Below, one piece after another: positions 47,833 through 58,291 of a stretch of DNA of 58,291 nt; within the stretch, counting starts at the first letter, position 1, and each line of letters begins with the position of its first letter. The translations under genes and the position numbers were made by a program. Source of the DNA: JAGXQV01 sp964527565 (lineage in GTDB: Bacteria > Pseudomonadota > Gammaproteobacteria > Burkholderiales > Sulfuricellaceae); assembly GCA_964527565.1 (NCBI GenBank), contig CAZGOY010000020.1, forward strand, positions 1 through 58,291. Direction: 5' to 3'. The notes below the pieces were generated by a model. That model ran no database searches, was not told where the DNA came from, and saw nothing but the letters and a program-made list of their open reading frames with translations.

Positions 47833-50667
47833 ATGAGCACCCTGAAAGAATTGCAGGACCATTCCTGGCTGTCCGGCGGCAACGCGCCGTTCGTCGAGGA
47901 ATTGTACGAAAGCTGGCTGGATAATCCCGCTGCTGTGGACGAGCACTGGCGCGCTTATTTCGAGAAGCTGCGCCTGGCATCCGGCGGGGCCGCGCGCGAA
48001 ATCGCCCATGCGCCCATCCAGGCGTCGTTCGTCCAGCGCGCCAAGCAGCCGCCCGCCGCCCCGGTGCAAGCCTGCCACCCGCTGCTGGAAATGGAACGCA
48101 AGCAGGTCAAGGTGCTGGAGTTGATCACCGCCTACCGTTTCCTCGGCGTGCGCCATGCCACCGTCGATCCCCTGCAACGCTTCGGGCGCCCGGAGGTGCC
48201 GGAACTCGACCCGGCCCATTACGGCCTCACCGAGGCCGATATGACGCTGGAATTCAACACCGGCAACCTGATGGGGCCGGAGAAGGCCACGCTGGCGGAA
48301 ATCCTGCAAATCCTGCGCAGCACCTATTGCGGCAACCTGGGTTCCGAATATCGCTACATCAGCGACAGCGAGCAGAAAAACTGGCTACAGCAGGAAATCG
48401 AGGGCTGCCGCGCGCGCATCACCTTCACCGCCGATCAGAAGCGCCTGATCCTGCAACGCCTGAGTGCCGCCGAGACGCTGGAAAAATACCTGCACACCCG
48501 TTTCACCGGGCAGAAGCGCTTCTCGCTGGAGGGCGGCGAAACCCTGATTCCCCTGCTCGACCACCTGGTGCAACTGGCGGGCGACAAGGGCGTGCAGGAG
48601 ATGGTCATCGGCATGGCGCATCGCGGGCGCCTCAACGTGCTGGTCAACACCGTGTGCAAGCAGCCCGGCGAACTGTTCAAGGAATTCGAGGGCGTGCACG
48701 GCCACGACGAGCACATCACCACCGGCGACGTGAAATACCACCAGGGTTTTTCTTCCGACATCGCCACGCCGGGCGGGCCGCTGCATCTCACCCTGGCCTT
48801 CAATCCCTCGCATCTGGAAATCATCAACCCGGTGGTGGAAGGCTCGGTGCGCGCGCGCCAGCAACGGCGCGGCGACCTCACCGGCGACCTGGTGATGCCG
48901 GTGTTGATCCACGGCGACGCGGCTTTCTCCGGCCAGGGCGTGGTCATGGAAACGCTGGCCATGTCGCAAACGCGCGGCTTCACCACCGGCGGCACCGTTC
49001 ACGTGGTGGTCAACAACCAGATCGGCTTCACCACCTCCGATACCCGCGACACCCGCTCCAGCCTGTATTGCACCGACATCGCCAAGATGGTTGAGGCGCC
49101 GATTTTCCACGTCAACGGCGACGATCCGGAAACCGTGCTGCTGGCGGTGGAAATCGCCCTCGATTTCCGCATGAAATTTCACAAGGACGTGGTCATCGAC
49201 CTGATGTGCTTCCGCAAGCTCGGCCACAACGAGCAGGACGAGCCGATGGTCACCCAGCCCCTGATGTACAAGAAGATCGCCAAGCATCCCGGCACGCGCC
49301 AGGTGTATGCCGAGCGCCTGATCGGACAGGGCGTGATTTCCACCCAGGAACCCGAGCGCATGATCGAGGATTACCGCAAGGGGCTGGATGAAGGCGTGTT
49401 GCGCCACCGTCCTGTGCTGACCAACTTCCGCCAGGCGTTTTCCACCTATTGGGCGCCGTTCAAGAGTTCCAACTGGAACGCTCCCGCCCTGACGGCGGTG
49501 CCGAAAAAAGACCTCAAGCGCCTGACTGAAAAGCTCACCACGGTGCCGGACAATTTCAAATTGCATCCGCGCGTCGACAAGATCATCGCCGACCGCAAGC
49601 TGATGGGCGAAGGCAAACTGCCGCTGGACTGGGGCATGGCGGAAAACCTGGCCTACGCCTCGCTGCTGGAGAACGGCTACGGCGTGCGCATTTCCGGACA
49701 GGACAGCGGGCGCGGCACCTTTTTCCACCGCCATGCCGTGCTGCACGACCAGAACCGCGAAAAATGGGACGACGGCGTCTATGTGCCGTTGCAGAACATC
49801 GCCCCGGAGCAGCCGCATTTCCTGGTCATCGACGCGCTGCTCTCGGAAGAGGCGGTATTGGGTTTCGAATACGGCTACAGCACCGGCGAACCGAACCATC
49901 TGGTGATCTGGGAAGCCCAGTTCGGCGATTTCGCCAACGGCGCGCAAGTGGTCATCGACCAGTTCATCTCGGCAGGCGAGACCAAGTGGGGGCGCCTGTG
50001 CGGGCTGGTCATGATGCTGCCGCACGGCTACGAGGGCCAGGGGCCGGAACATTCCTCGGCGCGCCTGGAACGCTACCTGCAACTGTGCGCCGAATACAAC
50101 ATGCAGGTGTGCGTGCCCAGCACCCCGGCGCAGATGTTCCACATGCTGCGCCGCCAGATGATCCGCCCCTACCGCAAGCCGCTCATCATCATGAGCCCGA
50201 AGAGCATGCTGCGCCACAAGGACTCGGTTTCCAGCCTCGAAGACCTGGCGGAAGGCGCCTTCCAGCCGCTGATTCCCGAACACCAGGCGCTCGACCCGAA
50301 AGCCGTGAAACGCATCGTGCTGTGCAGCGGCAAGGTGTATTACGACCTGCTGGCCGCGCGGCGCGAGGCGCAGATCGACAACATCCCGATCCTGCGTGTG
50401 GAGCAGCTCTATCCCTTCCCGCACGAGGAATTCGCCGCGCAGTTGAAGCGTTACGGCAAGGCCGTGGAAATCGTCTGGGCACAGGAAGAGCCCAAGAACC
50501 AGGGTGCCTGGTATGCCATCCAGCATTACCTGCGTCAGCACATGAAGCCCAGCCAGATACTCGCCCTGGCCAGCCGCAAGTCCGCCGCGTCGCCGGCCAT
50601 CGGCTACCTCGCCGAGCACCTCGAACAACAGAAGGCGCTGGTGAGACACGCGCTGGGAATCAAGTAG
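47833..50667 (+). CDS. sucA: 2-oxoglutarate dehydrogenase E1 component
   Basis: Thiamine-diphosphate enzyme that decarboxylates 2-oxoglutarate and transfers the succinyl group to the SucB lipoyl arm. The product has 944 residues. The N-terminal segment (LYESWLDNPAAVDEHWRAYF, about 17-36) is the usual E1o subunit-contact region; GMAHRGRLNVLVN, NPSHLEIINPVVEGSVRARQ, ILIHGDAAFSGQG-like sequence and NNQIGFTT form the ThDP site. RGTFFHRHAVLHDQ and MLPHGYEGQGPEHSSARLER lie in the C-terminal domains. AAGGAG precedes the ATG. A family A palindrome follows before sucB. Confidence 0.98.
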   Translation: MSTLKELQDHSWLSGGNAPFVEELYESWLDNPAAVDEHWRAYFEKLRLASGGAAREIAHAPIQASFVQRAKQPPAAPVQACHPLLEMERKQVKVLELITAYRFLGVRHATVDPLQRFGRPEVPELDPAHYGLTEADMTLEFNTGNLMGPEKATLAEILQILRSTYCGNLGSEYRYISDSEQKNWLQQEIEGCRARITFTADQKRLILQRLSAAETLEKYLHTRFTGQKRFSLEGGETLIPLLDHLVQLAGDKGVQEMVIGMAHRGRLNVLVNTVCKQPGELFKEFEGVHGHDEHITTGDVKYHQGFSSDIATPGGPLHLTLAFNPSHLEIINPVVEGSVRARQQRRGDLTGDLVMPVLIHGDAAFSGQGVVMETLAMSQTRGFTTGGTVHVVVNNQIGFTTSDTRDTRSSLYCTDIAKMVEAPIFHVNGDDPETVLLAVEIALDFRMKFHKDVVIDLMCFRKLGHNEQDEPMVTQPLMYKKIAKHPGTRQVYAERLIGQGVISTQEPERMIEDYRKGLDEGVLRHRPVLTNFRQAFSTYWAPFKSSNWNAPALTAVPKKDLKRLTEKLTTVPDNFKLHPRVDKIIADRKLMGEGKLPLDWGMAENLAYASLLENGYGVRISGQDSGRGTFFHRHAVLHDQNREKWDDGVYVPLQNIAPEQPHFLVIDALLSEEAVLGFEYGYSTGEPNHLVIWEAQFGDFANGAQVVIDQFISAGETKWGRLCGLVMMLPHGYEGQGPEHSSARLERYLQLCAEYNMQVCVPSTPAQMFHMLRRQMIRPYRKPLIIMSPKSMLRHKDSVSSLEDLAEGAFQPLIPEHQALDPKAVKRIVLCSGKVYYDLLAARREAQIDNIPILRVEQLYPFPHEEFAAQLKRYGKAVEIVWAQEEPKNQGAWYAIQHYLRQHMKPSQILALASRKSAASPAIGYLAEHLEQQKALVRHALGIK

Positions 50668-50696
50668 CCGGAATTATTTGAAAAAACCGCTTAGCC

Positions 50697-50775
50697 TGTG
50701 GGAGCGGCCTTGGCCGCGAGTTTTTTGGTATGGTAGCGAAAAAGTCAAAATCTCGCGGCCAAGGCCGCTCCCACA
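50697..50775. repeat. Family A intergenic palindrome, copy 5 (sucA/sucB)
   Basis: Arms TGTGGGAGCGGCCTTGGCCG and CGGCCAAGGCCGCTCCCACA are part of a perfect 24-base stem around a loop of about 31 bases. It lies between the sucA stop and sucB inside an operon, so read-through must occur; it may stabilise the upstream sucA transcript or set the E1:E2 ratio. Confidence 0.93.
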
Positions 50776-50821
50776 CCAAGTAATCCGGCATCAATAACAA
50801 ATTGAGTTGAATGGAGTGACC

Positions 50822-52063
<1,242 letters not shown>

Positions 52064-52065
52064 GG

Positions 52066-52125
52066 ATGATTGCCCATATTGCCGCTACCGTCACCCGCAT
52101 GATCAACGTGCGGGGGCTGGCATGA
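52066..52125 (+). CDS. Mini-ORF between sucB and mntA-like gene
   Basis: A 19-codon frame starts 2 bases after the sucB stop and ends in an ATGA overlap with the next gene. Product: MIAHIAATVTRMINVRGLA, a short amphipathic sequence. There is no homology I recognise. It may be a coupling leader that delivers ribosomes to the antitoxin gene, or a chance frame. Confidence 0.3.
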   Translation: MIAHIAATVTRMINVRGLA

Positions 52126-52514
52126 ACCGCGAAGCCATCGTCAAGGCGTTGCAAGCACGCCTGCCGGACATACTGGCCATTTATGCCTTTGGCAGCCGGG
52201 TGCAGGGCACGGCGGGGCCGCAAAGCGACCTCGACCTGGCCGTGCTGGTGGCGGGGTATGCCGATGCGCTGGCGCTGTTCGAACTGGCGGGCGATCTGGC
52301 CGACATGGCGGGTTGCCCGGTGGATTTGCTTGATCTGCGCGCCGCTTCCACCGTCATGCAGTATCAAATCCTCACCACGGGACAAATCTGGTGGGCAAGG
52401 GACGGACAGGCGGCGCTTTACGAGGCGGCCATCCTGAGCGAGAAAACCGCGCTGGATACGGCCCGCAGGGGTTTGGTCGAGGATATCCGGAAGAGGGGAA
52501 GCGTTTATGGTTGA
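52122..52514 (+). CDS. MNT-domain nucleotidyltransferase antitoxin (MntA type)
   Basis: A 130-residue minimal nucleotidyltransferase. IYAFGSRVQGTAGPQSDLDL (about 19-38) gives the full GSx(n)SDxDL catalytic motif with both metal-binding aspartates. CPVDLLDLRAASTVMQYQIL (about 66-85) supplies the third carboxylate in the DLLDL segment. In characterised MntA-HepT (type VII) systems the MNT protein adds AMP to a tyrosine of the HEPN ribonuclease and so silences it. The next gene encodes that partner, with an 8-base overlap. The pair sits between sucB and lpd. Confidence 0.88.
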   Translation: MNREAIVKALQARLPDILAIYAFGSRVQGTAGPQSDLDLAVLVAGYADALALFELAGDLADMAGCPVDLLDLRAASTVMQYQILTTGQIWWARDGQAALYEAAILSEKTALDTARRGLVEDIRKRGSVYG

Positions 52515-52934
52515 TGATGTATTGCTGAACAAGACCGCGACCATCGAGCGTTGCGTCAAGCGGGCGCGCGAGGAGTATCACCATGACAAGGCGGGTTTTG
52601 CGACGGACTACACCCGCCAGGATGCGGCCATCCTGAACATCCAGCGTGCCTGCGAAGCCGCGCTGGACATGGGTCAGCACTTGATCCGCCGCGAAAAACT
52701 GGGCGTGCCGCAAAGCGCGCGCGATGTCTTCGCGCTGTTGGCGCAGGGCGGCTGGATCGAGGCCGGACTGGCCGATGGCCTCAAACGCATGGTGGGGTTT
52801 CGCAATATCGCGGTGCATGATTATCAGAGCCTGCAATTGCCCATTACCGTGAGCATTATCGAGCATCATCTGGACGACTTCCTGCGCTACAGCCAAGCCG
52901 TGCTGTTGCGTGACGCACAAAGAAAGGAAACGAC

Positions 52935-52938
<4 letters not shown>
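52507..52938 (+). CDS. HEPN-domain ribonuclease toxin (HepT type)
   Basis: A 143-residue all-helical protein of the HepT/DUF86 family. The catalytic Rx4-6H motif is intact as RNIAVHDY (about residues 98-105), and the Tyr after His is the residue AMPylated in known MntA-HepT pairs. Helices DAAILNIQRACEAALDMGQH and ARDVFALLAQGGWIEAGLAD fit the family. It probably cleaves tRNA or mRNA when not modified. The stop overlaps the lpd start (ATGA), so the toxin is translated in series with lpd. Base composition resembles that of the surrounding operon. Confidence 0.88.
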
Positions 52939-54362
<1,424 letters not shown>

Positions 54363-54371
54363 GGATTCAGT

Positions 54372-55514
54372 TTGGATAGCGTCGTTTGGGCCGAGCAGGA
54401 TACGGCGGAAAACCAGCATTGCGCCGTGCATCTCAAGCAGCGCGGCTCGCTGGCCGACTGGTACGCCTGCCATGCCGGGCAGCAGGGATTTCAGCTCGAT
54501 GAGGCGCAGCAGCGGGCCATCGCCGGCCTGCAACGTCTTTACGACGAACTGCGCGCCGAGGAGCAACGCGGCTGGCTCTCCCGCCTGCTCGGCAACCCGG
54601 CATCGCCGCGCGGCGTGTACTTGTGGGGCGGGGTGGGGCGCGGCAAGAGTTTCCTGATGGACGGCTTCTACGCCTGCGCCCCGGTGGAGTTGAAACGCCG
54701 CCTGCATTTCCACCGCTTCATGCAGGGCATCCACGCCGAACTGAAAACCCTGCCGCCGGCGCCCGACCCGCTGATCAAGGTCGCCGCGCGTATCGCCGGA
54801 CAGGCGCGCCTGCTGTGCTTCGACGAGTTCCACGTCAGCGACATCGGCGACGCCATGCTGCTCGGGCGCCTGCTGCGTGAACTGCTCGCCAACGGCGTGG
54901 TGCTGGTGGCAACCTCCAACCATTGCCCGGACGACCTGTACAAGGACGGCCTGCAACGCAGTTGCTTCCTGCCCGCCGTCGAGTTGCTCAAGACCCGCCT
55001 CGACGTGGTCGAGGTCGATGGCGGCGCCGATTACCGCCTGCGCGCCCTGGAAAAGGTGAAAATCTATCACTGGCCGCTCGACGCGGCGGCGGAGGTCAAT
55101 CTCGATTCCGCATACTGGAGCCTCGCTGGGGAAAGCGGCATGGGCAAGGCGGTGCTGGAAATCGAGGGCCGACGCATCCCGGCGCGCCACCGCGCCCCCG
55201 GCGTGGCCTGGTTCGATTTCGACGAACTGTGCGGCGGCCCGCATGGCCAGCCGGATTACATCGAGCTGGCGCGGCGTTTCCACACCGTGCTGCTGTCCGG
55301 CATCCCCCGCCTCGGCCCCGACGATGAAGCCGCCGCGCGGCGCCTGACCTGGCTGGTGGATGAATTCTACGACCGGCGGGTAAAATTGATCGTGTCGGCA
55401 CAGGTCGCGCCGCAGGAACTGTACCGGGGCGGGCACGACGAATTCGCGCGCACCGTCAGCCGCCTGGAGGAAATGCAAACCCGGCAATACCTGGCGCAGC
55501 CGCATTTGCCGTAA
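54372..55514 (+). CDS. zapE: Cell division protein ZapE (AFG1-like ATPase)
   Basis: P-loop ATPase that associates with the FtsZ ring; bacterial relative of mitochondrial Afg1/Lace1. The product has 380 residues. LWGGVGRGKSFLMDGFYA (about 85-102) is Walker A, LLCFDEFHVSDIGDAMLLGR Walker B with the following sensor region, and LVATSNHCPDDLYKDGLQR the arginine-finger region. The start is TTG 54372 with GAGG 8 bases upstream; no ATG lies before the conserved N terminus. It ends the TCA transcription unit and converges with the ParDE-type pair. Confidence 0.93.
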   Translation: MDSVVWAEQDTAENQHCAVHLKQRGSLADWYACHAGQQGFQLDEAQQRAIAGLQRLYDELRAEEQRGWLSRLLGNPASPRGVYLWGGVGRGKSFLMDGFYACAPVELKRRLHFHRFMQGIHAELKTLPPAPDPLIKVAARIAGQARLLCFDEFHVSDIGDAMLLGRLLRELLANGVVLVATSNHCPDDLYKDGLQRSCFLPAVELLKTRLDVVEVDGGADYRLRALEKVKIYHWPLDAAAEVNLDSAYWSLAGESGMGKAVLEIEGRRIPARHRAPGVAWFDFDELCGGPHGQPDYIELARRFHTVLLSGIPRLGPDDEAAARRLTWLVDEFYDRRVKLIVSAQVAPQELYRGGHDEFARTVSRLEEMQTRQYLAQPHLP

Positions 55515-55521
55515 GGCGATG

Positions 55522-55812
55522 TCAGAAACCGACCTCTTTCTGATGCCGCACGGCGAGGATCGTAACGACATCCGGGGCGATGTGGTAGCGCGCCACATAG
55601 CCGCTGCCACCGAAGTCGATGACCCACTCCCGGAATTCCTCGGGCATGTCCTCGACGGGGCGGCCCATCTGGGGTTGCAGGCCGAGCACCTGCACGGCTT
55701 TCATGATCGCCTCGCCTGCGCGTCTGGCTGCAACCGGGTTCTTCGACAGCAGGAATTCGCGCAGGCGCTCCAGGTCGCGGATTGCGCTGGGCGCATACCT
55801 TATTTGTGGCAT
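55522..55812 (-). CDS. ParE-family toxin
   Basis: Probable type II toxin, 96 residues. PQIRYAPSAIRDLERLREFL opens the ParE pattern; KNPVAARRAGEAIMKAVQVL and PQMGRPVEDMPEEFREWVID follow, and the C terminus GYVARYHIAPDVVTILAVRH QKE is the typical RxxYxxxxxxVxIxxVxHxRE core. ParE proteins usually poison DNA gyrase. Its start overlaps the antitoxin stop by 13 bases. It runs convergent to zapE, with 7 bases between the two stops. Confidence 0.88.
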   Translation of the reverse strand: MPQIRYAPSAIRDLERLREFLLSKNPVAARRAGEAIMKAVQVLGLQPQMGRPVEDMPEEFREWVIDFGGSGYVARYHIAPDVVTILAVRHQKEVGF

Positions 55813-56090
55813 AGCGGGGCGGGCAGTTCGTTATCCGTTCCCCAACTCGCCAGCCAGGCGTCCACCTCTTCGGCCGTCGCATGAAAGCCGGTAGCGCGGC
55901 ACTCTTCCCAAGCCTTGAGCGTATCTTGCCGGAAGGCCTCGCGCTTCTCTTCACGCTCCACGTACTGGGTGATGGCTTCGCGCATCAGCCAGTGCGGCGT
56001 GCGATGGCGCGCATCCGCCAAGCGCTTGACGCGGGTTTTGATGTCTTCGTTGATCTTGATCGCCACAGGGCGAATGGCAGCAGCAGTCAT
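55800..56090 (-). CDS. Ribbon-helix-helix antitoxin (ParD-like)
   Basis: Likely antitoxin and autorepressor, 96 residues from the ATG at 56090, which follows a GGAGG site; a longer frame exists upstream. IRPVAIKINEDIKTRVKRLA DARHRTPHWLMREAITQYVE (about 7-46) is a ribbon-helix-helix DNA-binding domain with the conserved turn (RTPHWLMREAI). The C-terminal part (about 50-96) would embrace the toxin. A dyad at 56115-56134 in its promoter is a good candidate for its own operator. Confidence 0.87.
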   Translation of the reverse strand: MTAAAIRPVAIKINEDIKTRVKRLADARHRTPHWLMREAITQYVEREEKREAFRQDTLKAWEECRATGFHATAEEVDAWLASWGTDNELPAPLCHK

Positions 56091-56114
56091 GGAAGCCTCC
56101 AGCAAAGCATTTCA

Positions 56115-56150
56115 GGGTATTACCCTACCATACCTGTTGTGTTTTCTCAA
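56115..56150 (-). promoter_or_regulatory. Candidate promoter and operator of the ParDE-type pair
   Basis: On the minus strand, TTGAGA (56150-56145), a 17-base spacer and TAGGGT (56127-56122) form a moderate sigma-70 promoter. The perfect 11-base palindrome GGGTATTACCC (56115-56125) and the wider GGTAT...ATACC dyad (56116-56134) overlap its -10 box. This fits autorepression by the ribbon-helix-helix antitoxin. Confidence 0.55.
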
Positions 56151-56298
56151 GCAATGGCAGCCCACCCCAGAAGGGGCGGGATGGGGGCTGGAATAGCAAG
56201 CCAGTAACGCGCAAAATGCCGCATTGAACCGCCGTGATCGCCAATTCCGTGGAAGATCTCGTGCGCAACGGTAAAACAAACAATAAGGAGGCAACACC

Positions 56299-58197
56299 AT
56301 GGGCAACTACGCAGAGTTCTACCGCCGATCCATCGAAGAGCGCGACGCTTTCTGGGCTGAGCAGGCCAGGCTGATCGACTGGCATAGACCATTTGATTCG
56401 GTTTTGGACTACAGCAGGCCGCCGTTCGCCAAATGGTTCACCGGCGGGCAGACCAATCTGTGTTACAACGCGGTGGACCGCCACCTGAAAGACCGTCCCG
56501 AACAAAAGGCGCTGGTCTACATCTCCACTGAAACCGGCCAGCAGAAAACCTACACCTTCCGCGAACTGTACGACGAGGTGAACCGCTTCGCCGCCATCCT
56601 GCAATCGCAGGGCGTGGTCAAGGGCGACCGCGTCATCATCTACATGCCGATGATCGCCGAAGCGATATTCGCCATGCTGGCCTGTGCGCGCATCGGCGCG
56701 ATTCACTCGGTGGTGTTCGGCGGCTTCGCCTCGGCCAGCCTGGCGACGCGCATCGACGACGCCCGCCCCAAGCTGATGGTCACCGCCGATGCCGGTATGC
56801 GCGGCGGCAAGATCATCCCCTACAAGCACCTGGTCGATGAAGCATTGCGCCTGGCCGCCAATCCGCCGGAAAAGGTGCTGATCTGCCATCGCGGCCTGGA
56901 CAACGACATGACCCGCGTCGCGGGCCGCGATCTCGACTACGCCGCCTTGCGCGAGCAGCACCTGGATGCCACGGTCGCGCCGGTGTGGCTGGAATCCTCC
57001 GAGCCTTCCTACATCCTTTACACCTCCGGCACCACCGGCAAGCCCAAGGGCGTGCAGCGCGACACCGGCGGCCACGCGGTGGCGCTCGCCGCCTCGATGC
57101 GCCACATCTACACCGGCCAGCCCGGCGAAACCATGTTCACCTCCAGCGACATCGGCTGGGTGGTGGGGCACTCCTACATCGTCTACGGCCCGCTCATCAA
57201 CGGGATGACCACCATCGTCTATGAAGGCCTGCCGATCCGCCCGGACCCGGCGATCTGGTGGAAAATCGTCTCCGAAAACCAGGTGAACGTGATGTTCACC
57301 TCGCCCACCGCCATCCGCGTGCTGAAAAAGCAGCCGCCCGAATACTTAAAAAAATACGACGTTTCCTGCCTGCGCTCGCTGTATCTCGCCGGCGAGCCGC
57401 TCGACGAACCGACCGCGCGCTGGATTTCCGAAGCGCTGGGCGTCAACATCGTCGATAACTACTGGCAAACCGAAACCGGCTGGCCGATCCTCTCCAGCGT
57501 GCCGGGCATCGAAGACACCCCGCGCAAATTCGGCTCGCCCAGCTTCGCTGCCTACGGCTTCAACCTCAAATTGCTCCACGAAGGAACGGGGAAAGAAGTC
57601 GGCGTCAACGAAAAAGGCGTGCTGGTGGCCGTGCCGCCGCTGCCGCCGGGCTGCCTCTCCACCGTGTGGGGCGACGATAAGCGCTTCGTCGACACCTATT
57701 TCACCAGCTTCGACAAGCAGCAGGTCTACACCACCTTCGACTGGGCGACCAAGGACGCCGACGGCTACTACTTCATCCTCGGCCGCACCGACGACGTCAT
57801 CAACGTCGCCGGCCACCGCCTCGGCACCCGCGAAATCGAGGAAGCGGTGAGCGCCCACAACAACATCGCCGAAGTCGCCGTGGTCGGCGTCCACGACGAA
57901 GTCAAAGGCCAGGCCGTGCTGGCCTTCGCCGTGGTCAAGGACCCCACCCGCACCGCCACCCCGGAAGCCGCCGCGCTGATGGAAAAGGAAGTGATGGCGA
58001 CAGTAGATAAACAACTCGGCGCCATCGCCCGCCCCGCCAGGGTGCACTTCGTCACCCTGCTGCCCAAGACCCGCTCCGGCAAACTCCTGCGGCGCAGCAT
58101 CCAGGCCATCGCCGAAGGGCGCGAAGCGGGGGATTTGACCACCCTGGACGACGCCAGCGCGCTGGAGCAGATCAAGAATGCGGTGGCGGGGAAATAA
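56299..58197 (+). CDS. prpE: Propionate-CoA ligase
   Basis: AMP-forming acyl-CoA synthetase that activates propionate (and less well acetate) to its CoA ester. The product has 632 residues. YILYTSGTTGKPKGVQRDTG is the ATP-binding P-loop, and the 'PKGVQRDTGGHAVAL' form separates PrpE from acetyl-CoA synthetase, which normally has PKGVLHTTGGY. NIVDNYWQTETGWPI and GRTDDVINVAGHRLGT follow; LPKTRSGKLLRRSI contains the catalytic lysine that acetylation can control. AAGGAGG precedes the ATG. Methylcitrate-cycle genes are not in the window. A family B palindrome follows. Confidence 0.93.
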   Translation: MGNYAEFYRRSIEERDAFWAEQARLIDWHRPFDSVLDYSRPPFAKWFTGGQTNLCYNAVDRHLKDRPEQKALVYISTETGQQKTYTFRELYDEVNRFAAILQSQGVVKGDRVIIYMPMIAEAIFAMLACARIGAIHSVVFGGFASASLATRIDDARPKLMVTADAGMRGGKIIPYKHLVDEALRLAANPPEKVLICHRGLDNDMTRVAGRDLDYAALREQHLDATVAPVWLESSEPSYILYTSGTTGKPKGVQRDTGGHAVALAASMRHIYTGQPGETMFTSSDIGWVVGHSYIVYGPLINGMTTIVYEGLPIRPDPAIWWKIVSENQVNVMFTSPTAIRVLKKQPPEYLKKYDVSCLRSLYLAGEPLDEPTARWISEALGVNIVDNYWQTETGWPILSSVPGIEDTPRKFGSPSFAAYGFNLKLLHEGTGKEVGVNEKGVLVAVPPLPPGCLSTVWGDDKRFVDTYFTSFDKQQVYTTFDWATKDADGYYFILGRTDDVINVAGHRLGTREIEEAVSAHNNIAEVAVVGVHDEVKGQAVLAFAVVKDPTRTATPEAAALMEKEVMATVDKQLGAIARPARVHFVTLLPKTRSGKLLRRSIQAIAEGREAGDLTTLDDASALEQIKNAVAGK

Positions 58198-58202
58198 GAA
58201 AT

Positions 58203-58272
58203 GTAGGGTGCAATCCCCGAAGGGCATTGCACCATCACATCCGGCGCAATGCCCTTCGGGGATTGCGCCCTA
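58203..58272. repeat. Family B intergenic palindrome (after prpE)
   Basis: Arms GGGTGCAATCCCCGAAGGGC and GCCCTTCGGGGATTGCGCCC are nearly perfect over 28 bases (two mismatches) around ATCACATCC-type loop sequence; GTA and TA extend the dyad. It is the most complete family B copy and begins 5 bases after the prpE stop. Confidence 0.92.
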
Positions 58273-58291
58273 GTGTGCCCGGCATGGGCAT

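Noticed and set aside
48385..50649. Long minus-strand open frame (754 codons) opposite sucA
   Set aside because: Fully within sucA, no recognisable motif, same composition artefact.
56299..58197. Acetyl-CoA synthetase (acs)
   Set aside because: The P-loop context PKGVQRDTGGHAVAL and the N-terminal region fit propionate-CoA ligase better.

Overview
The window is a GC-rich chromosomal segment of a Gram-negative betaproteobacterium. The gene orders are typical of the class: rpsB-tsf-pyrH-frr-uppS-cdsA-dxr-rseP-bamA-skp-lpxD-fabZ-lpxA-lpxB-rnhB, then grpE-dnaK-dnaJ, and sdhCDAB-sdhE-gltA-sucA-sucB-lpd. Protein character and the intergenic palindromes suggest an environmental Nitrosomonadales relative (Gallionellaceae/Sulfuricellaceae-like), but that placement is an inference. 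No rRNA, tRNA, CRISPR array, insertion sequence or prophage was recognised.

Layout. 1-1947: a type II toxin-antitoxin (TA) pair, a long hairpin, queF (queuosine pathway) and a PilZ-like gene. 2020-16540: the translation, isoprenoid, phospholipid, outer-membrane assembly and lipid A supercluster, on the + strand, with a terminator-like hairpin between rpsB and tsf and two intergenic palindromes. 16564-24330: a tightly packed sensory operon holding a receiver-SpoIIE phosphatase, a periplasmic binding protein without transporter, an AbiEii-type nucleotidyltransferase pair, and two sensor kinases with near-identical catalytic cores. 24465-29174 (minus strand): dnaJ, dnaK and grpE behind a clear sigma-32 promoter, plus a small lipoprotein and a membrane methyltransferase. 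29318-37305: hrcA, an orphan HicB-like ORF, hemH, an EF-hand protein, a second signalling set (receiver-PAS-kinase, LuxR-type regulator, HD-GYP), an FmdB-type zinc ribbon and a DUF502 membrane protein. 37363-42393: aspS (probably non-discriminating), then a divergent CitE-like lyase / GntR-HutC regulator pair with well-defined promoter and operator dyads, and a short malic enzyme. 42478-55514: the TCA-cycle block, interrupted by a RelE-type TA pair (gltA/sucA) and an MntA-HepT pair (sucB/lpd), ending in zapE. 55522-58197: a ParDE pair on the minus strand and prpE.

Two families of intergenic palindromes recur. Family A is built on (T)GTRGGAGCGRCC...GGYCGCTCCCAC, with five full copies and one half copy. 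Family B is built on GTAGGGTGCAATCC...GGATTGCRCCC, with three copies. They sit at transcription-unit ends and mostly look REP-like; one copy supplies the stop codon of the malic enzyme gene.

Four complete TA pairs, an AbiEii pair and an orphan HicB-like ORF lie inside what is otherwise core genome. Three of the pairs are spliced into housekeeping or signalling operons with start/stop overlaps. The points most worth a second look are these embedded modules, the transporter-less sensory operon, and the divergent citE/gntR region with an apparently leaderless regulator.
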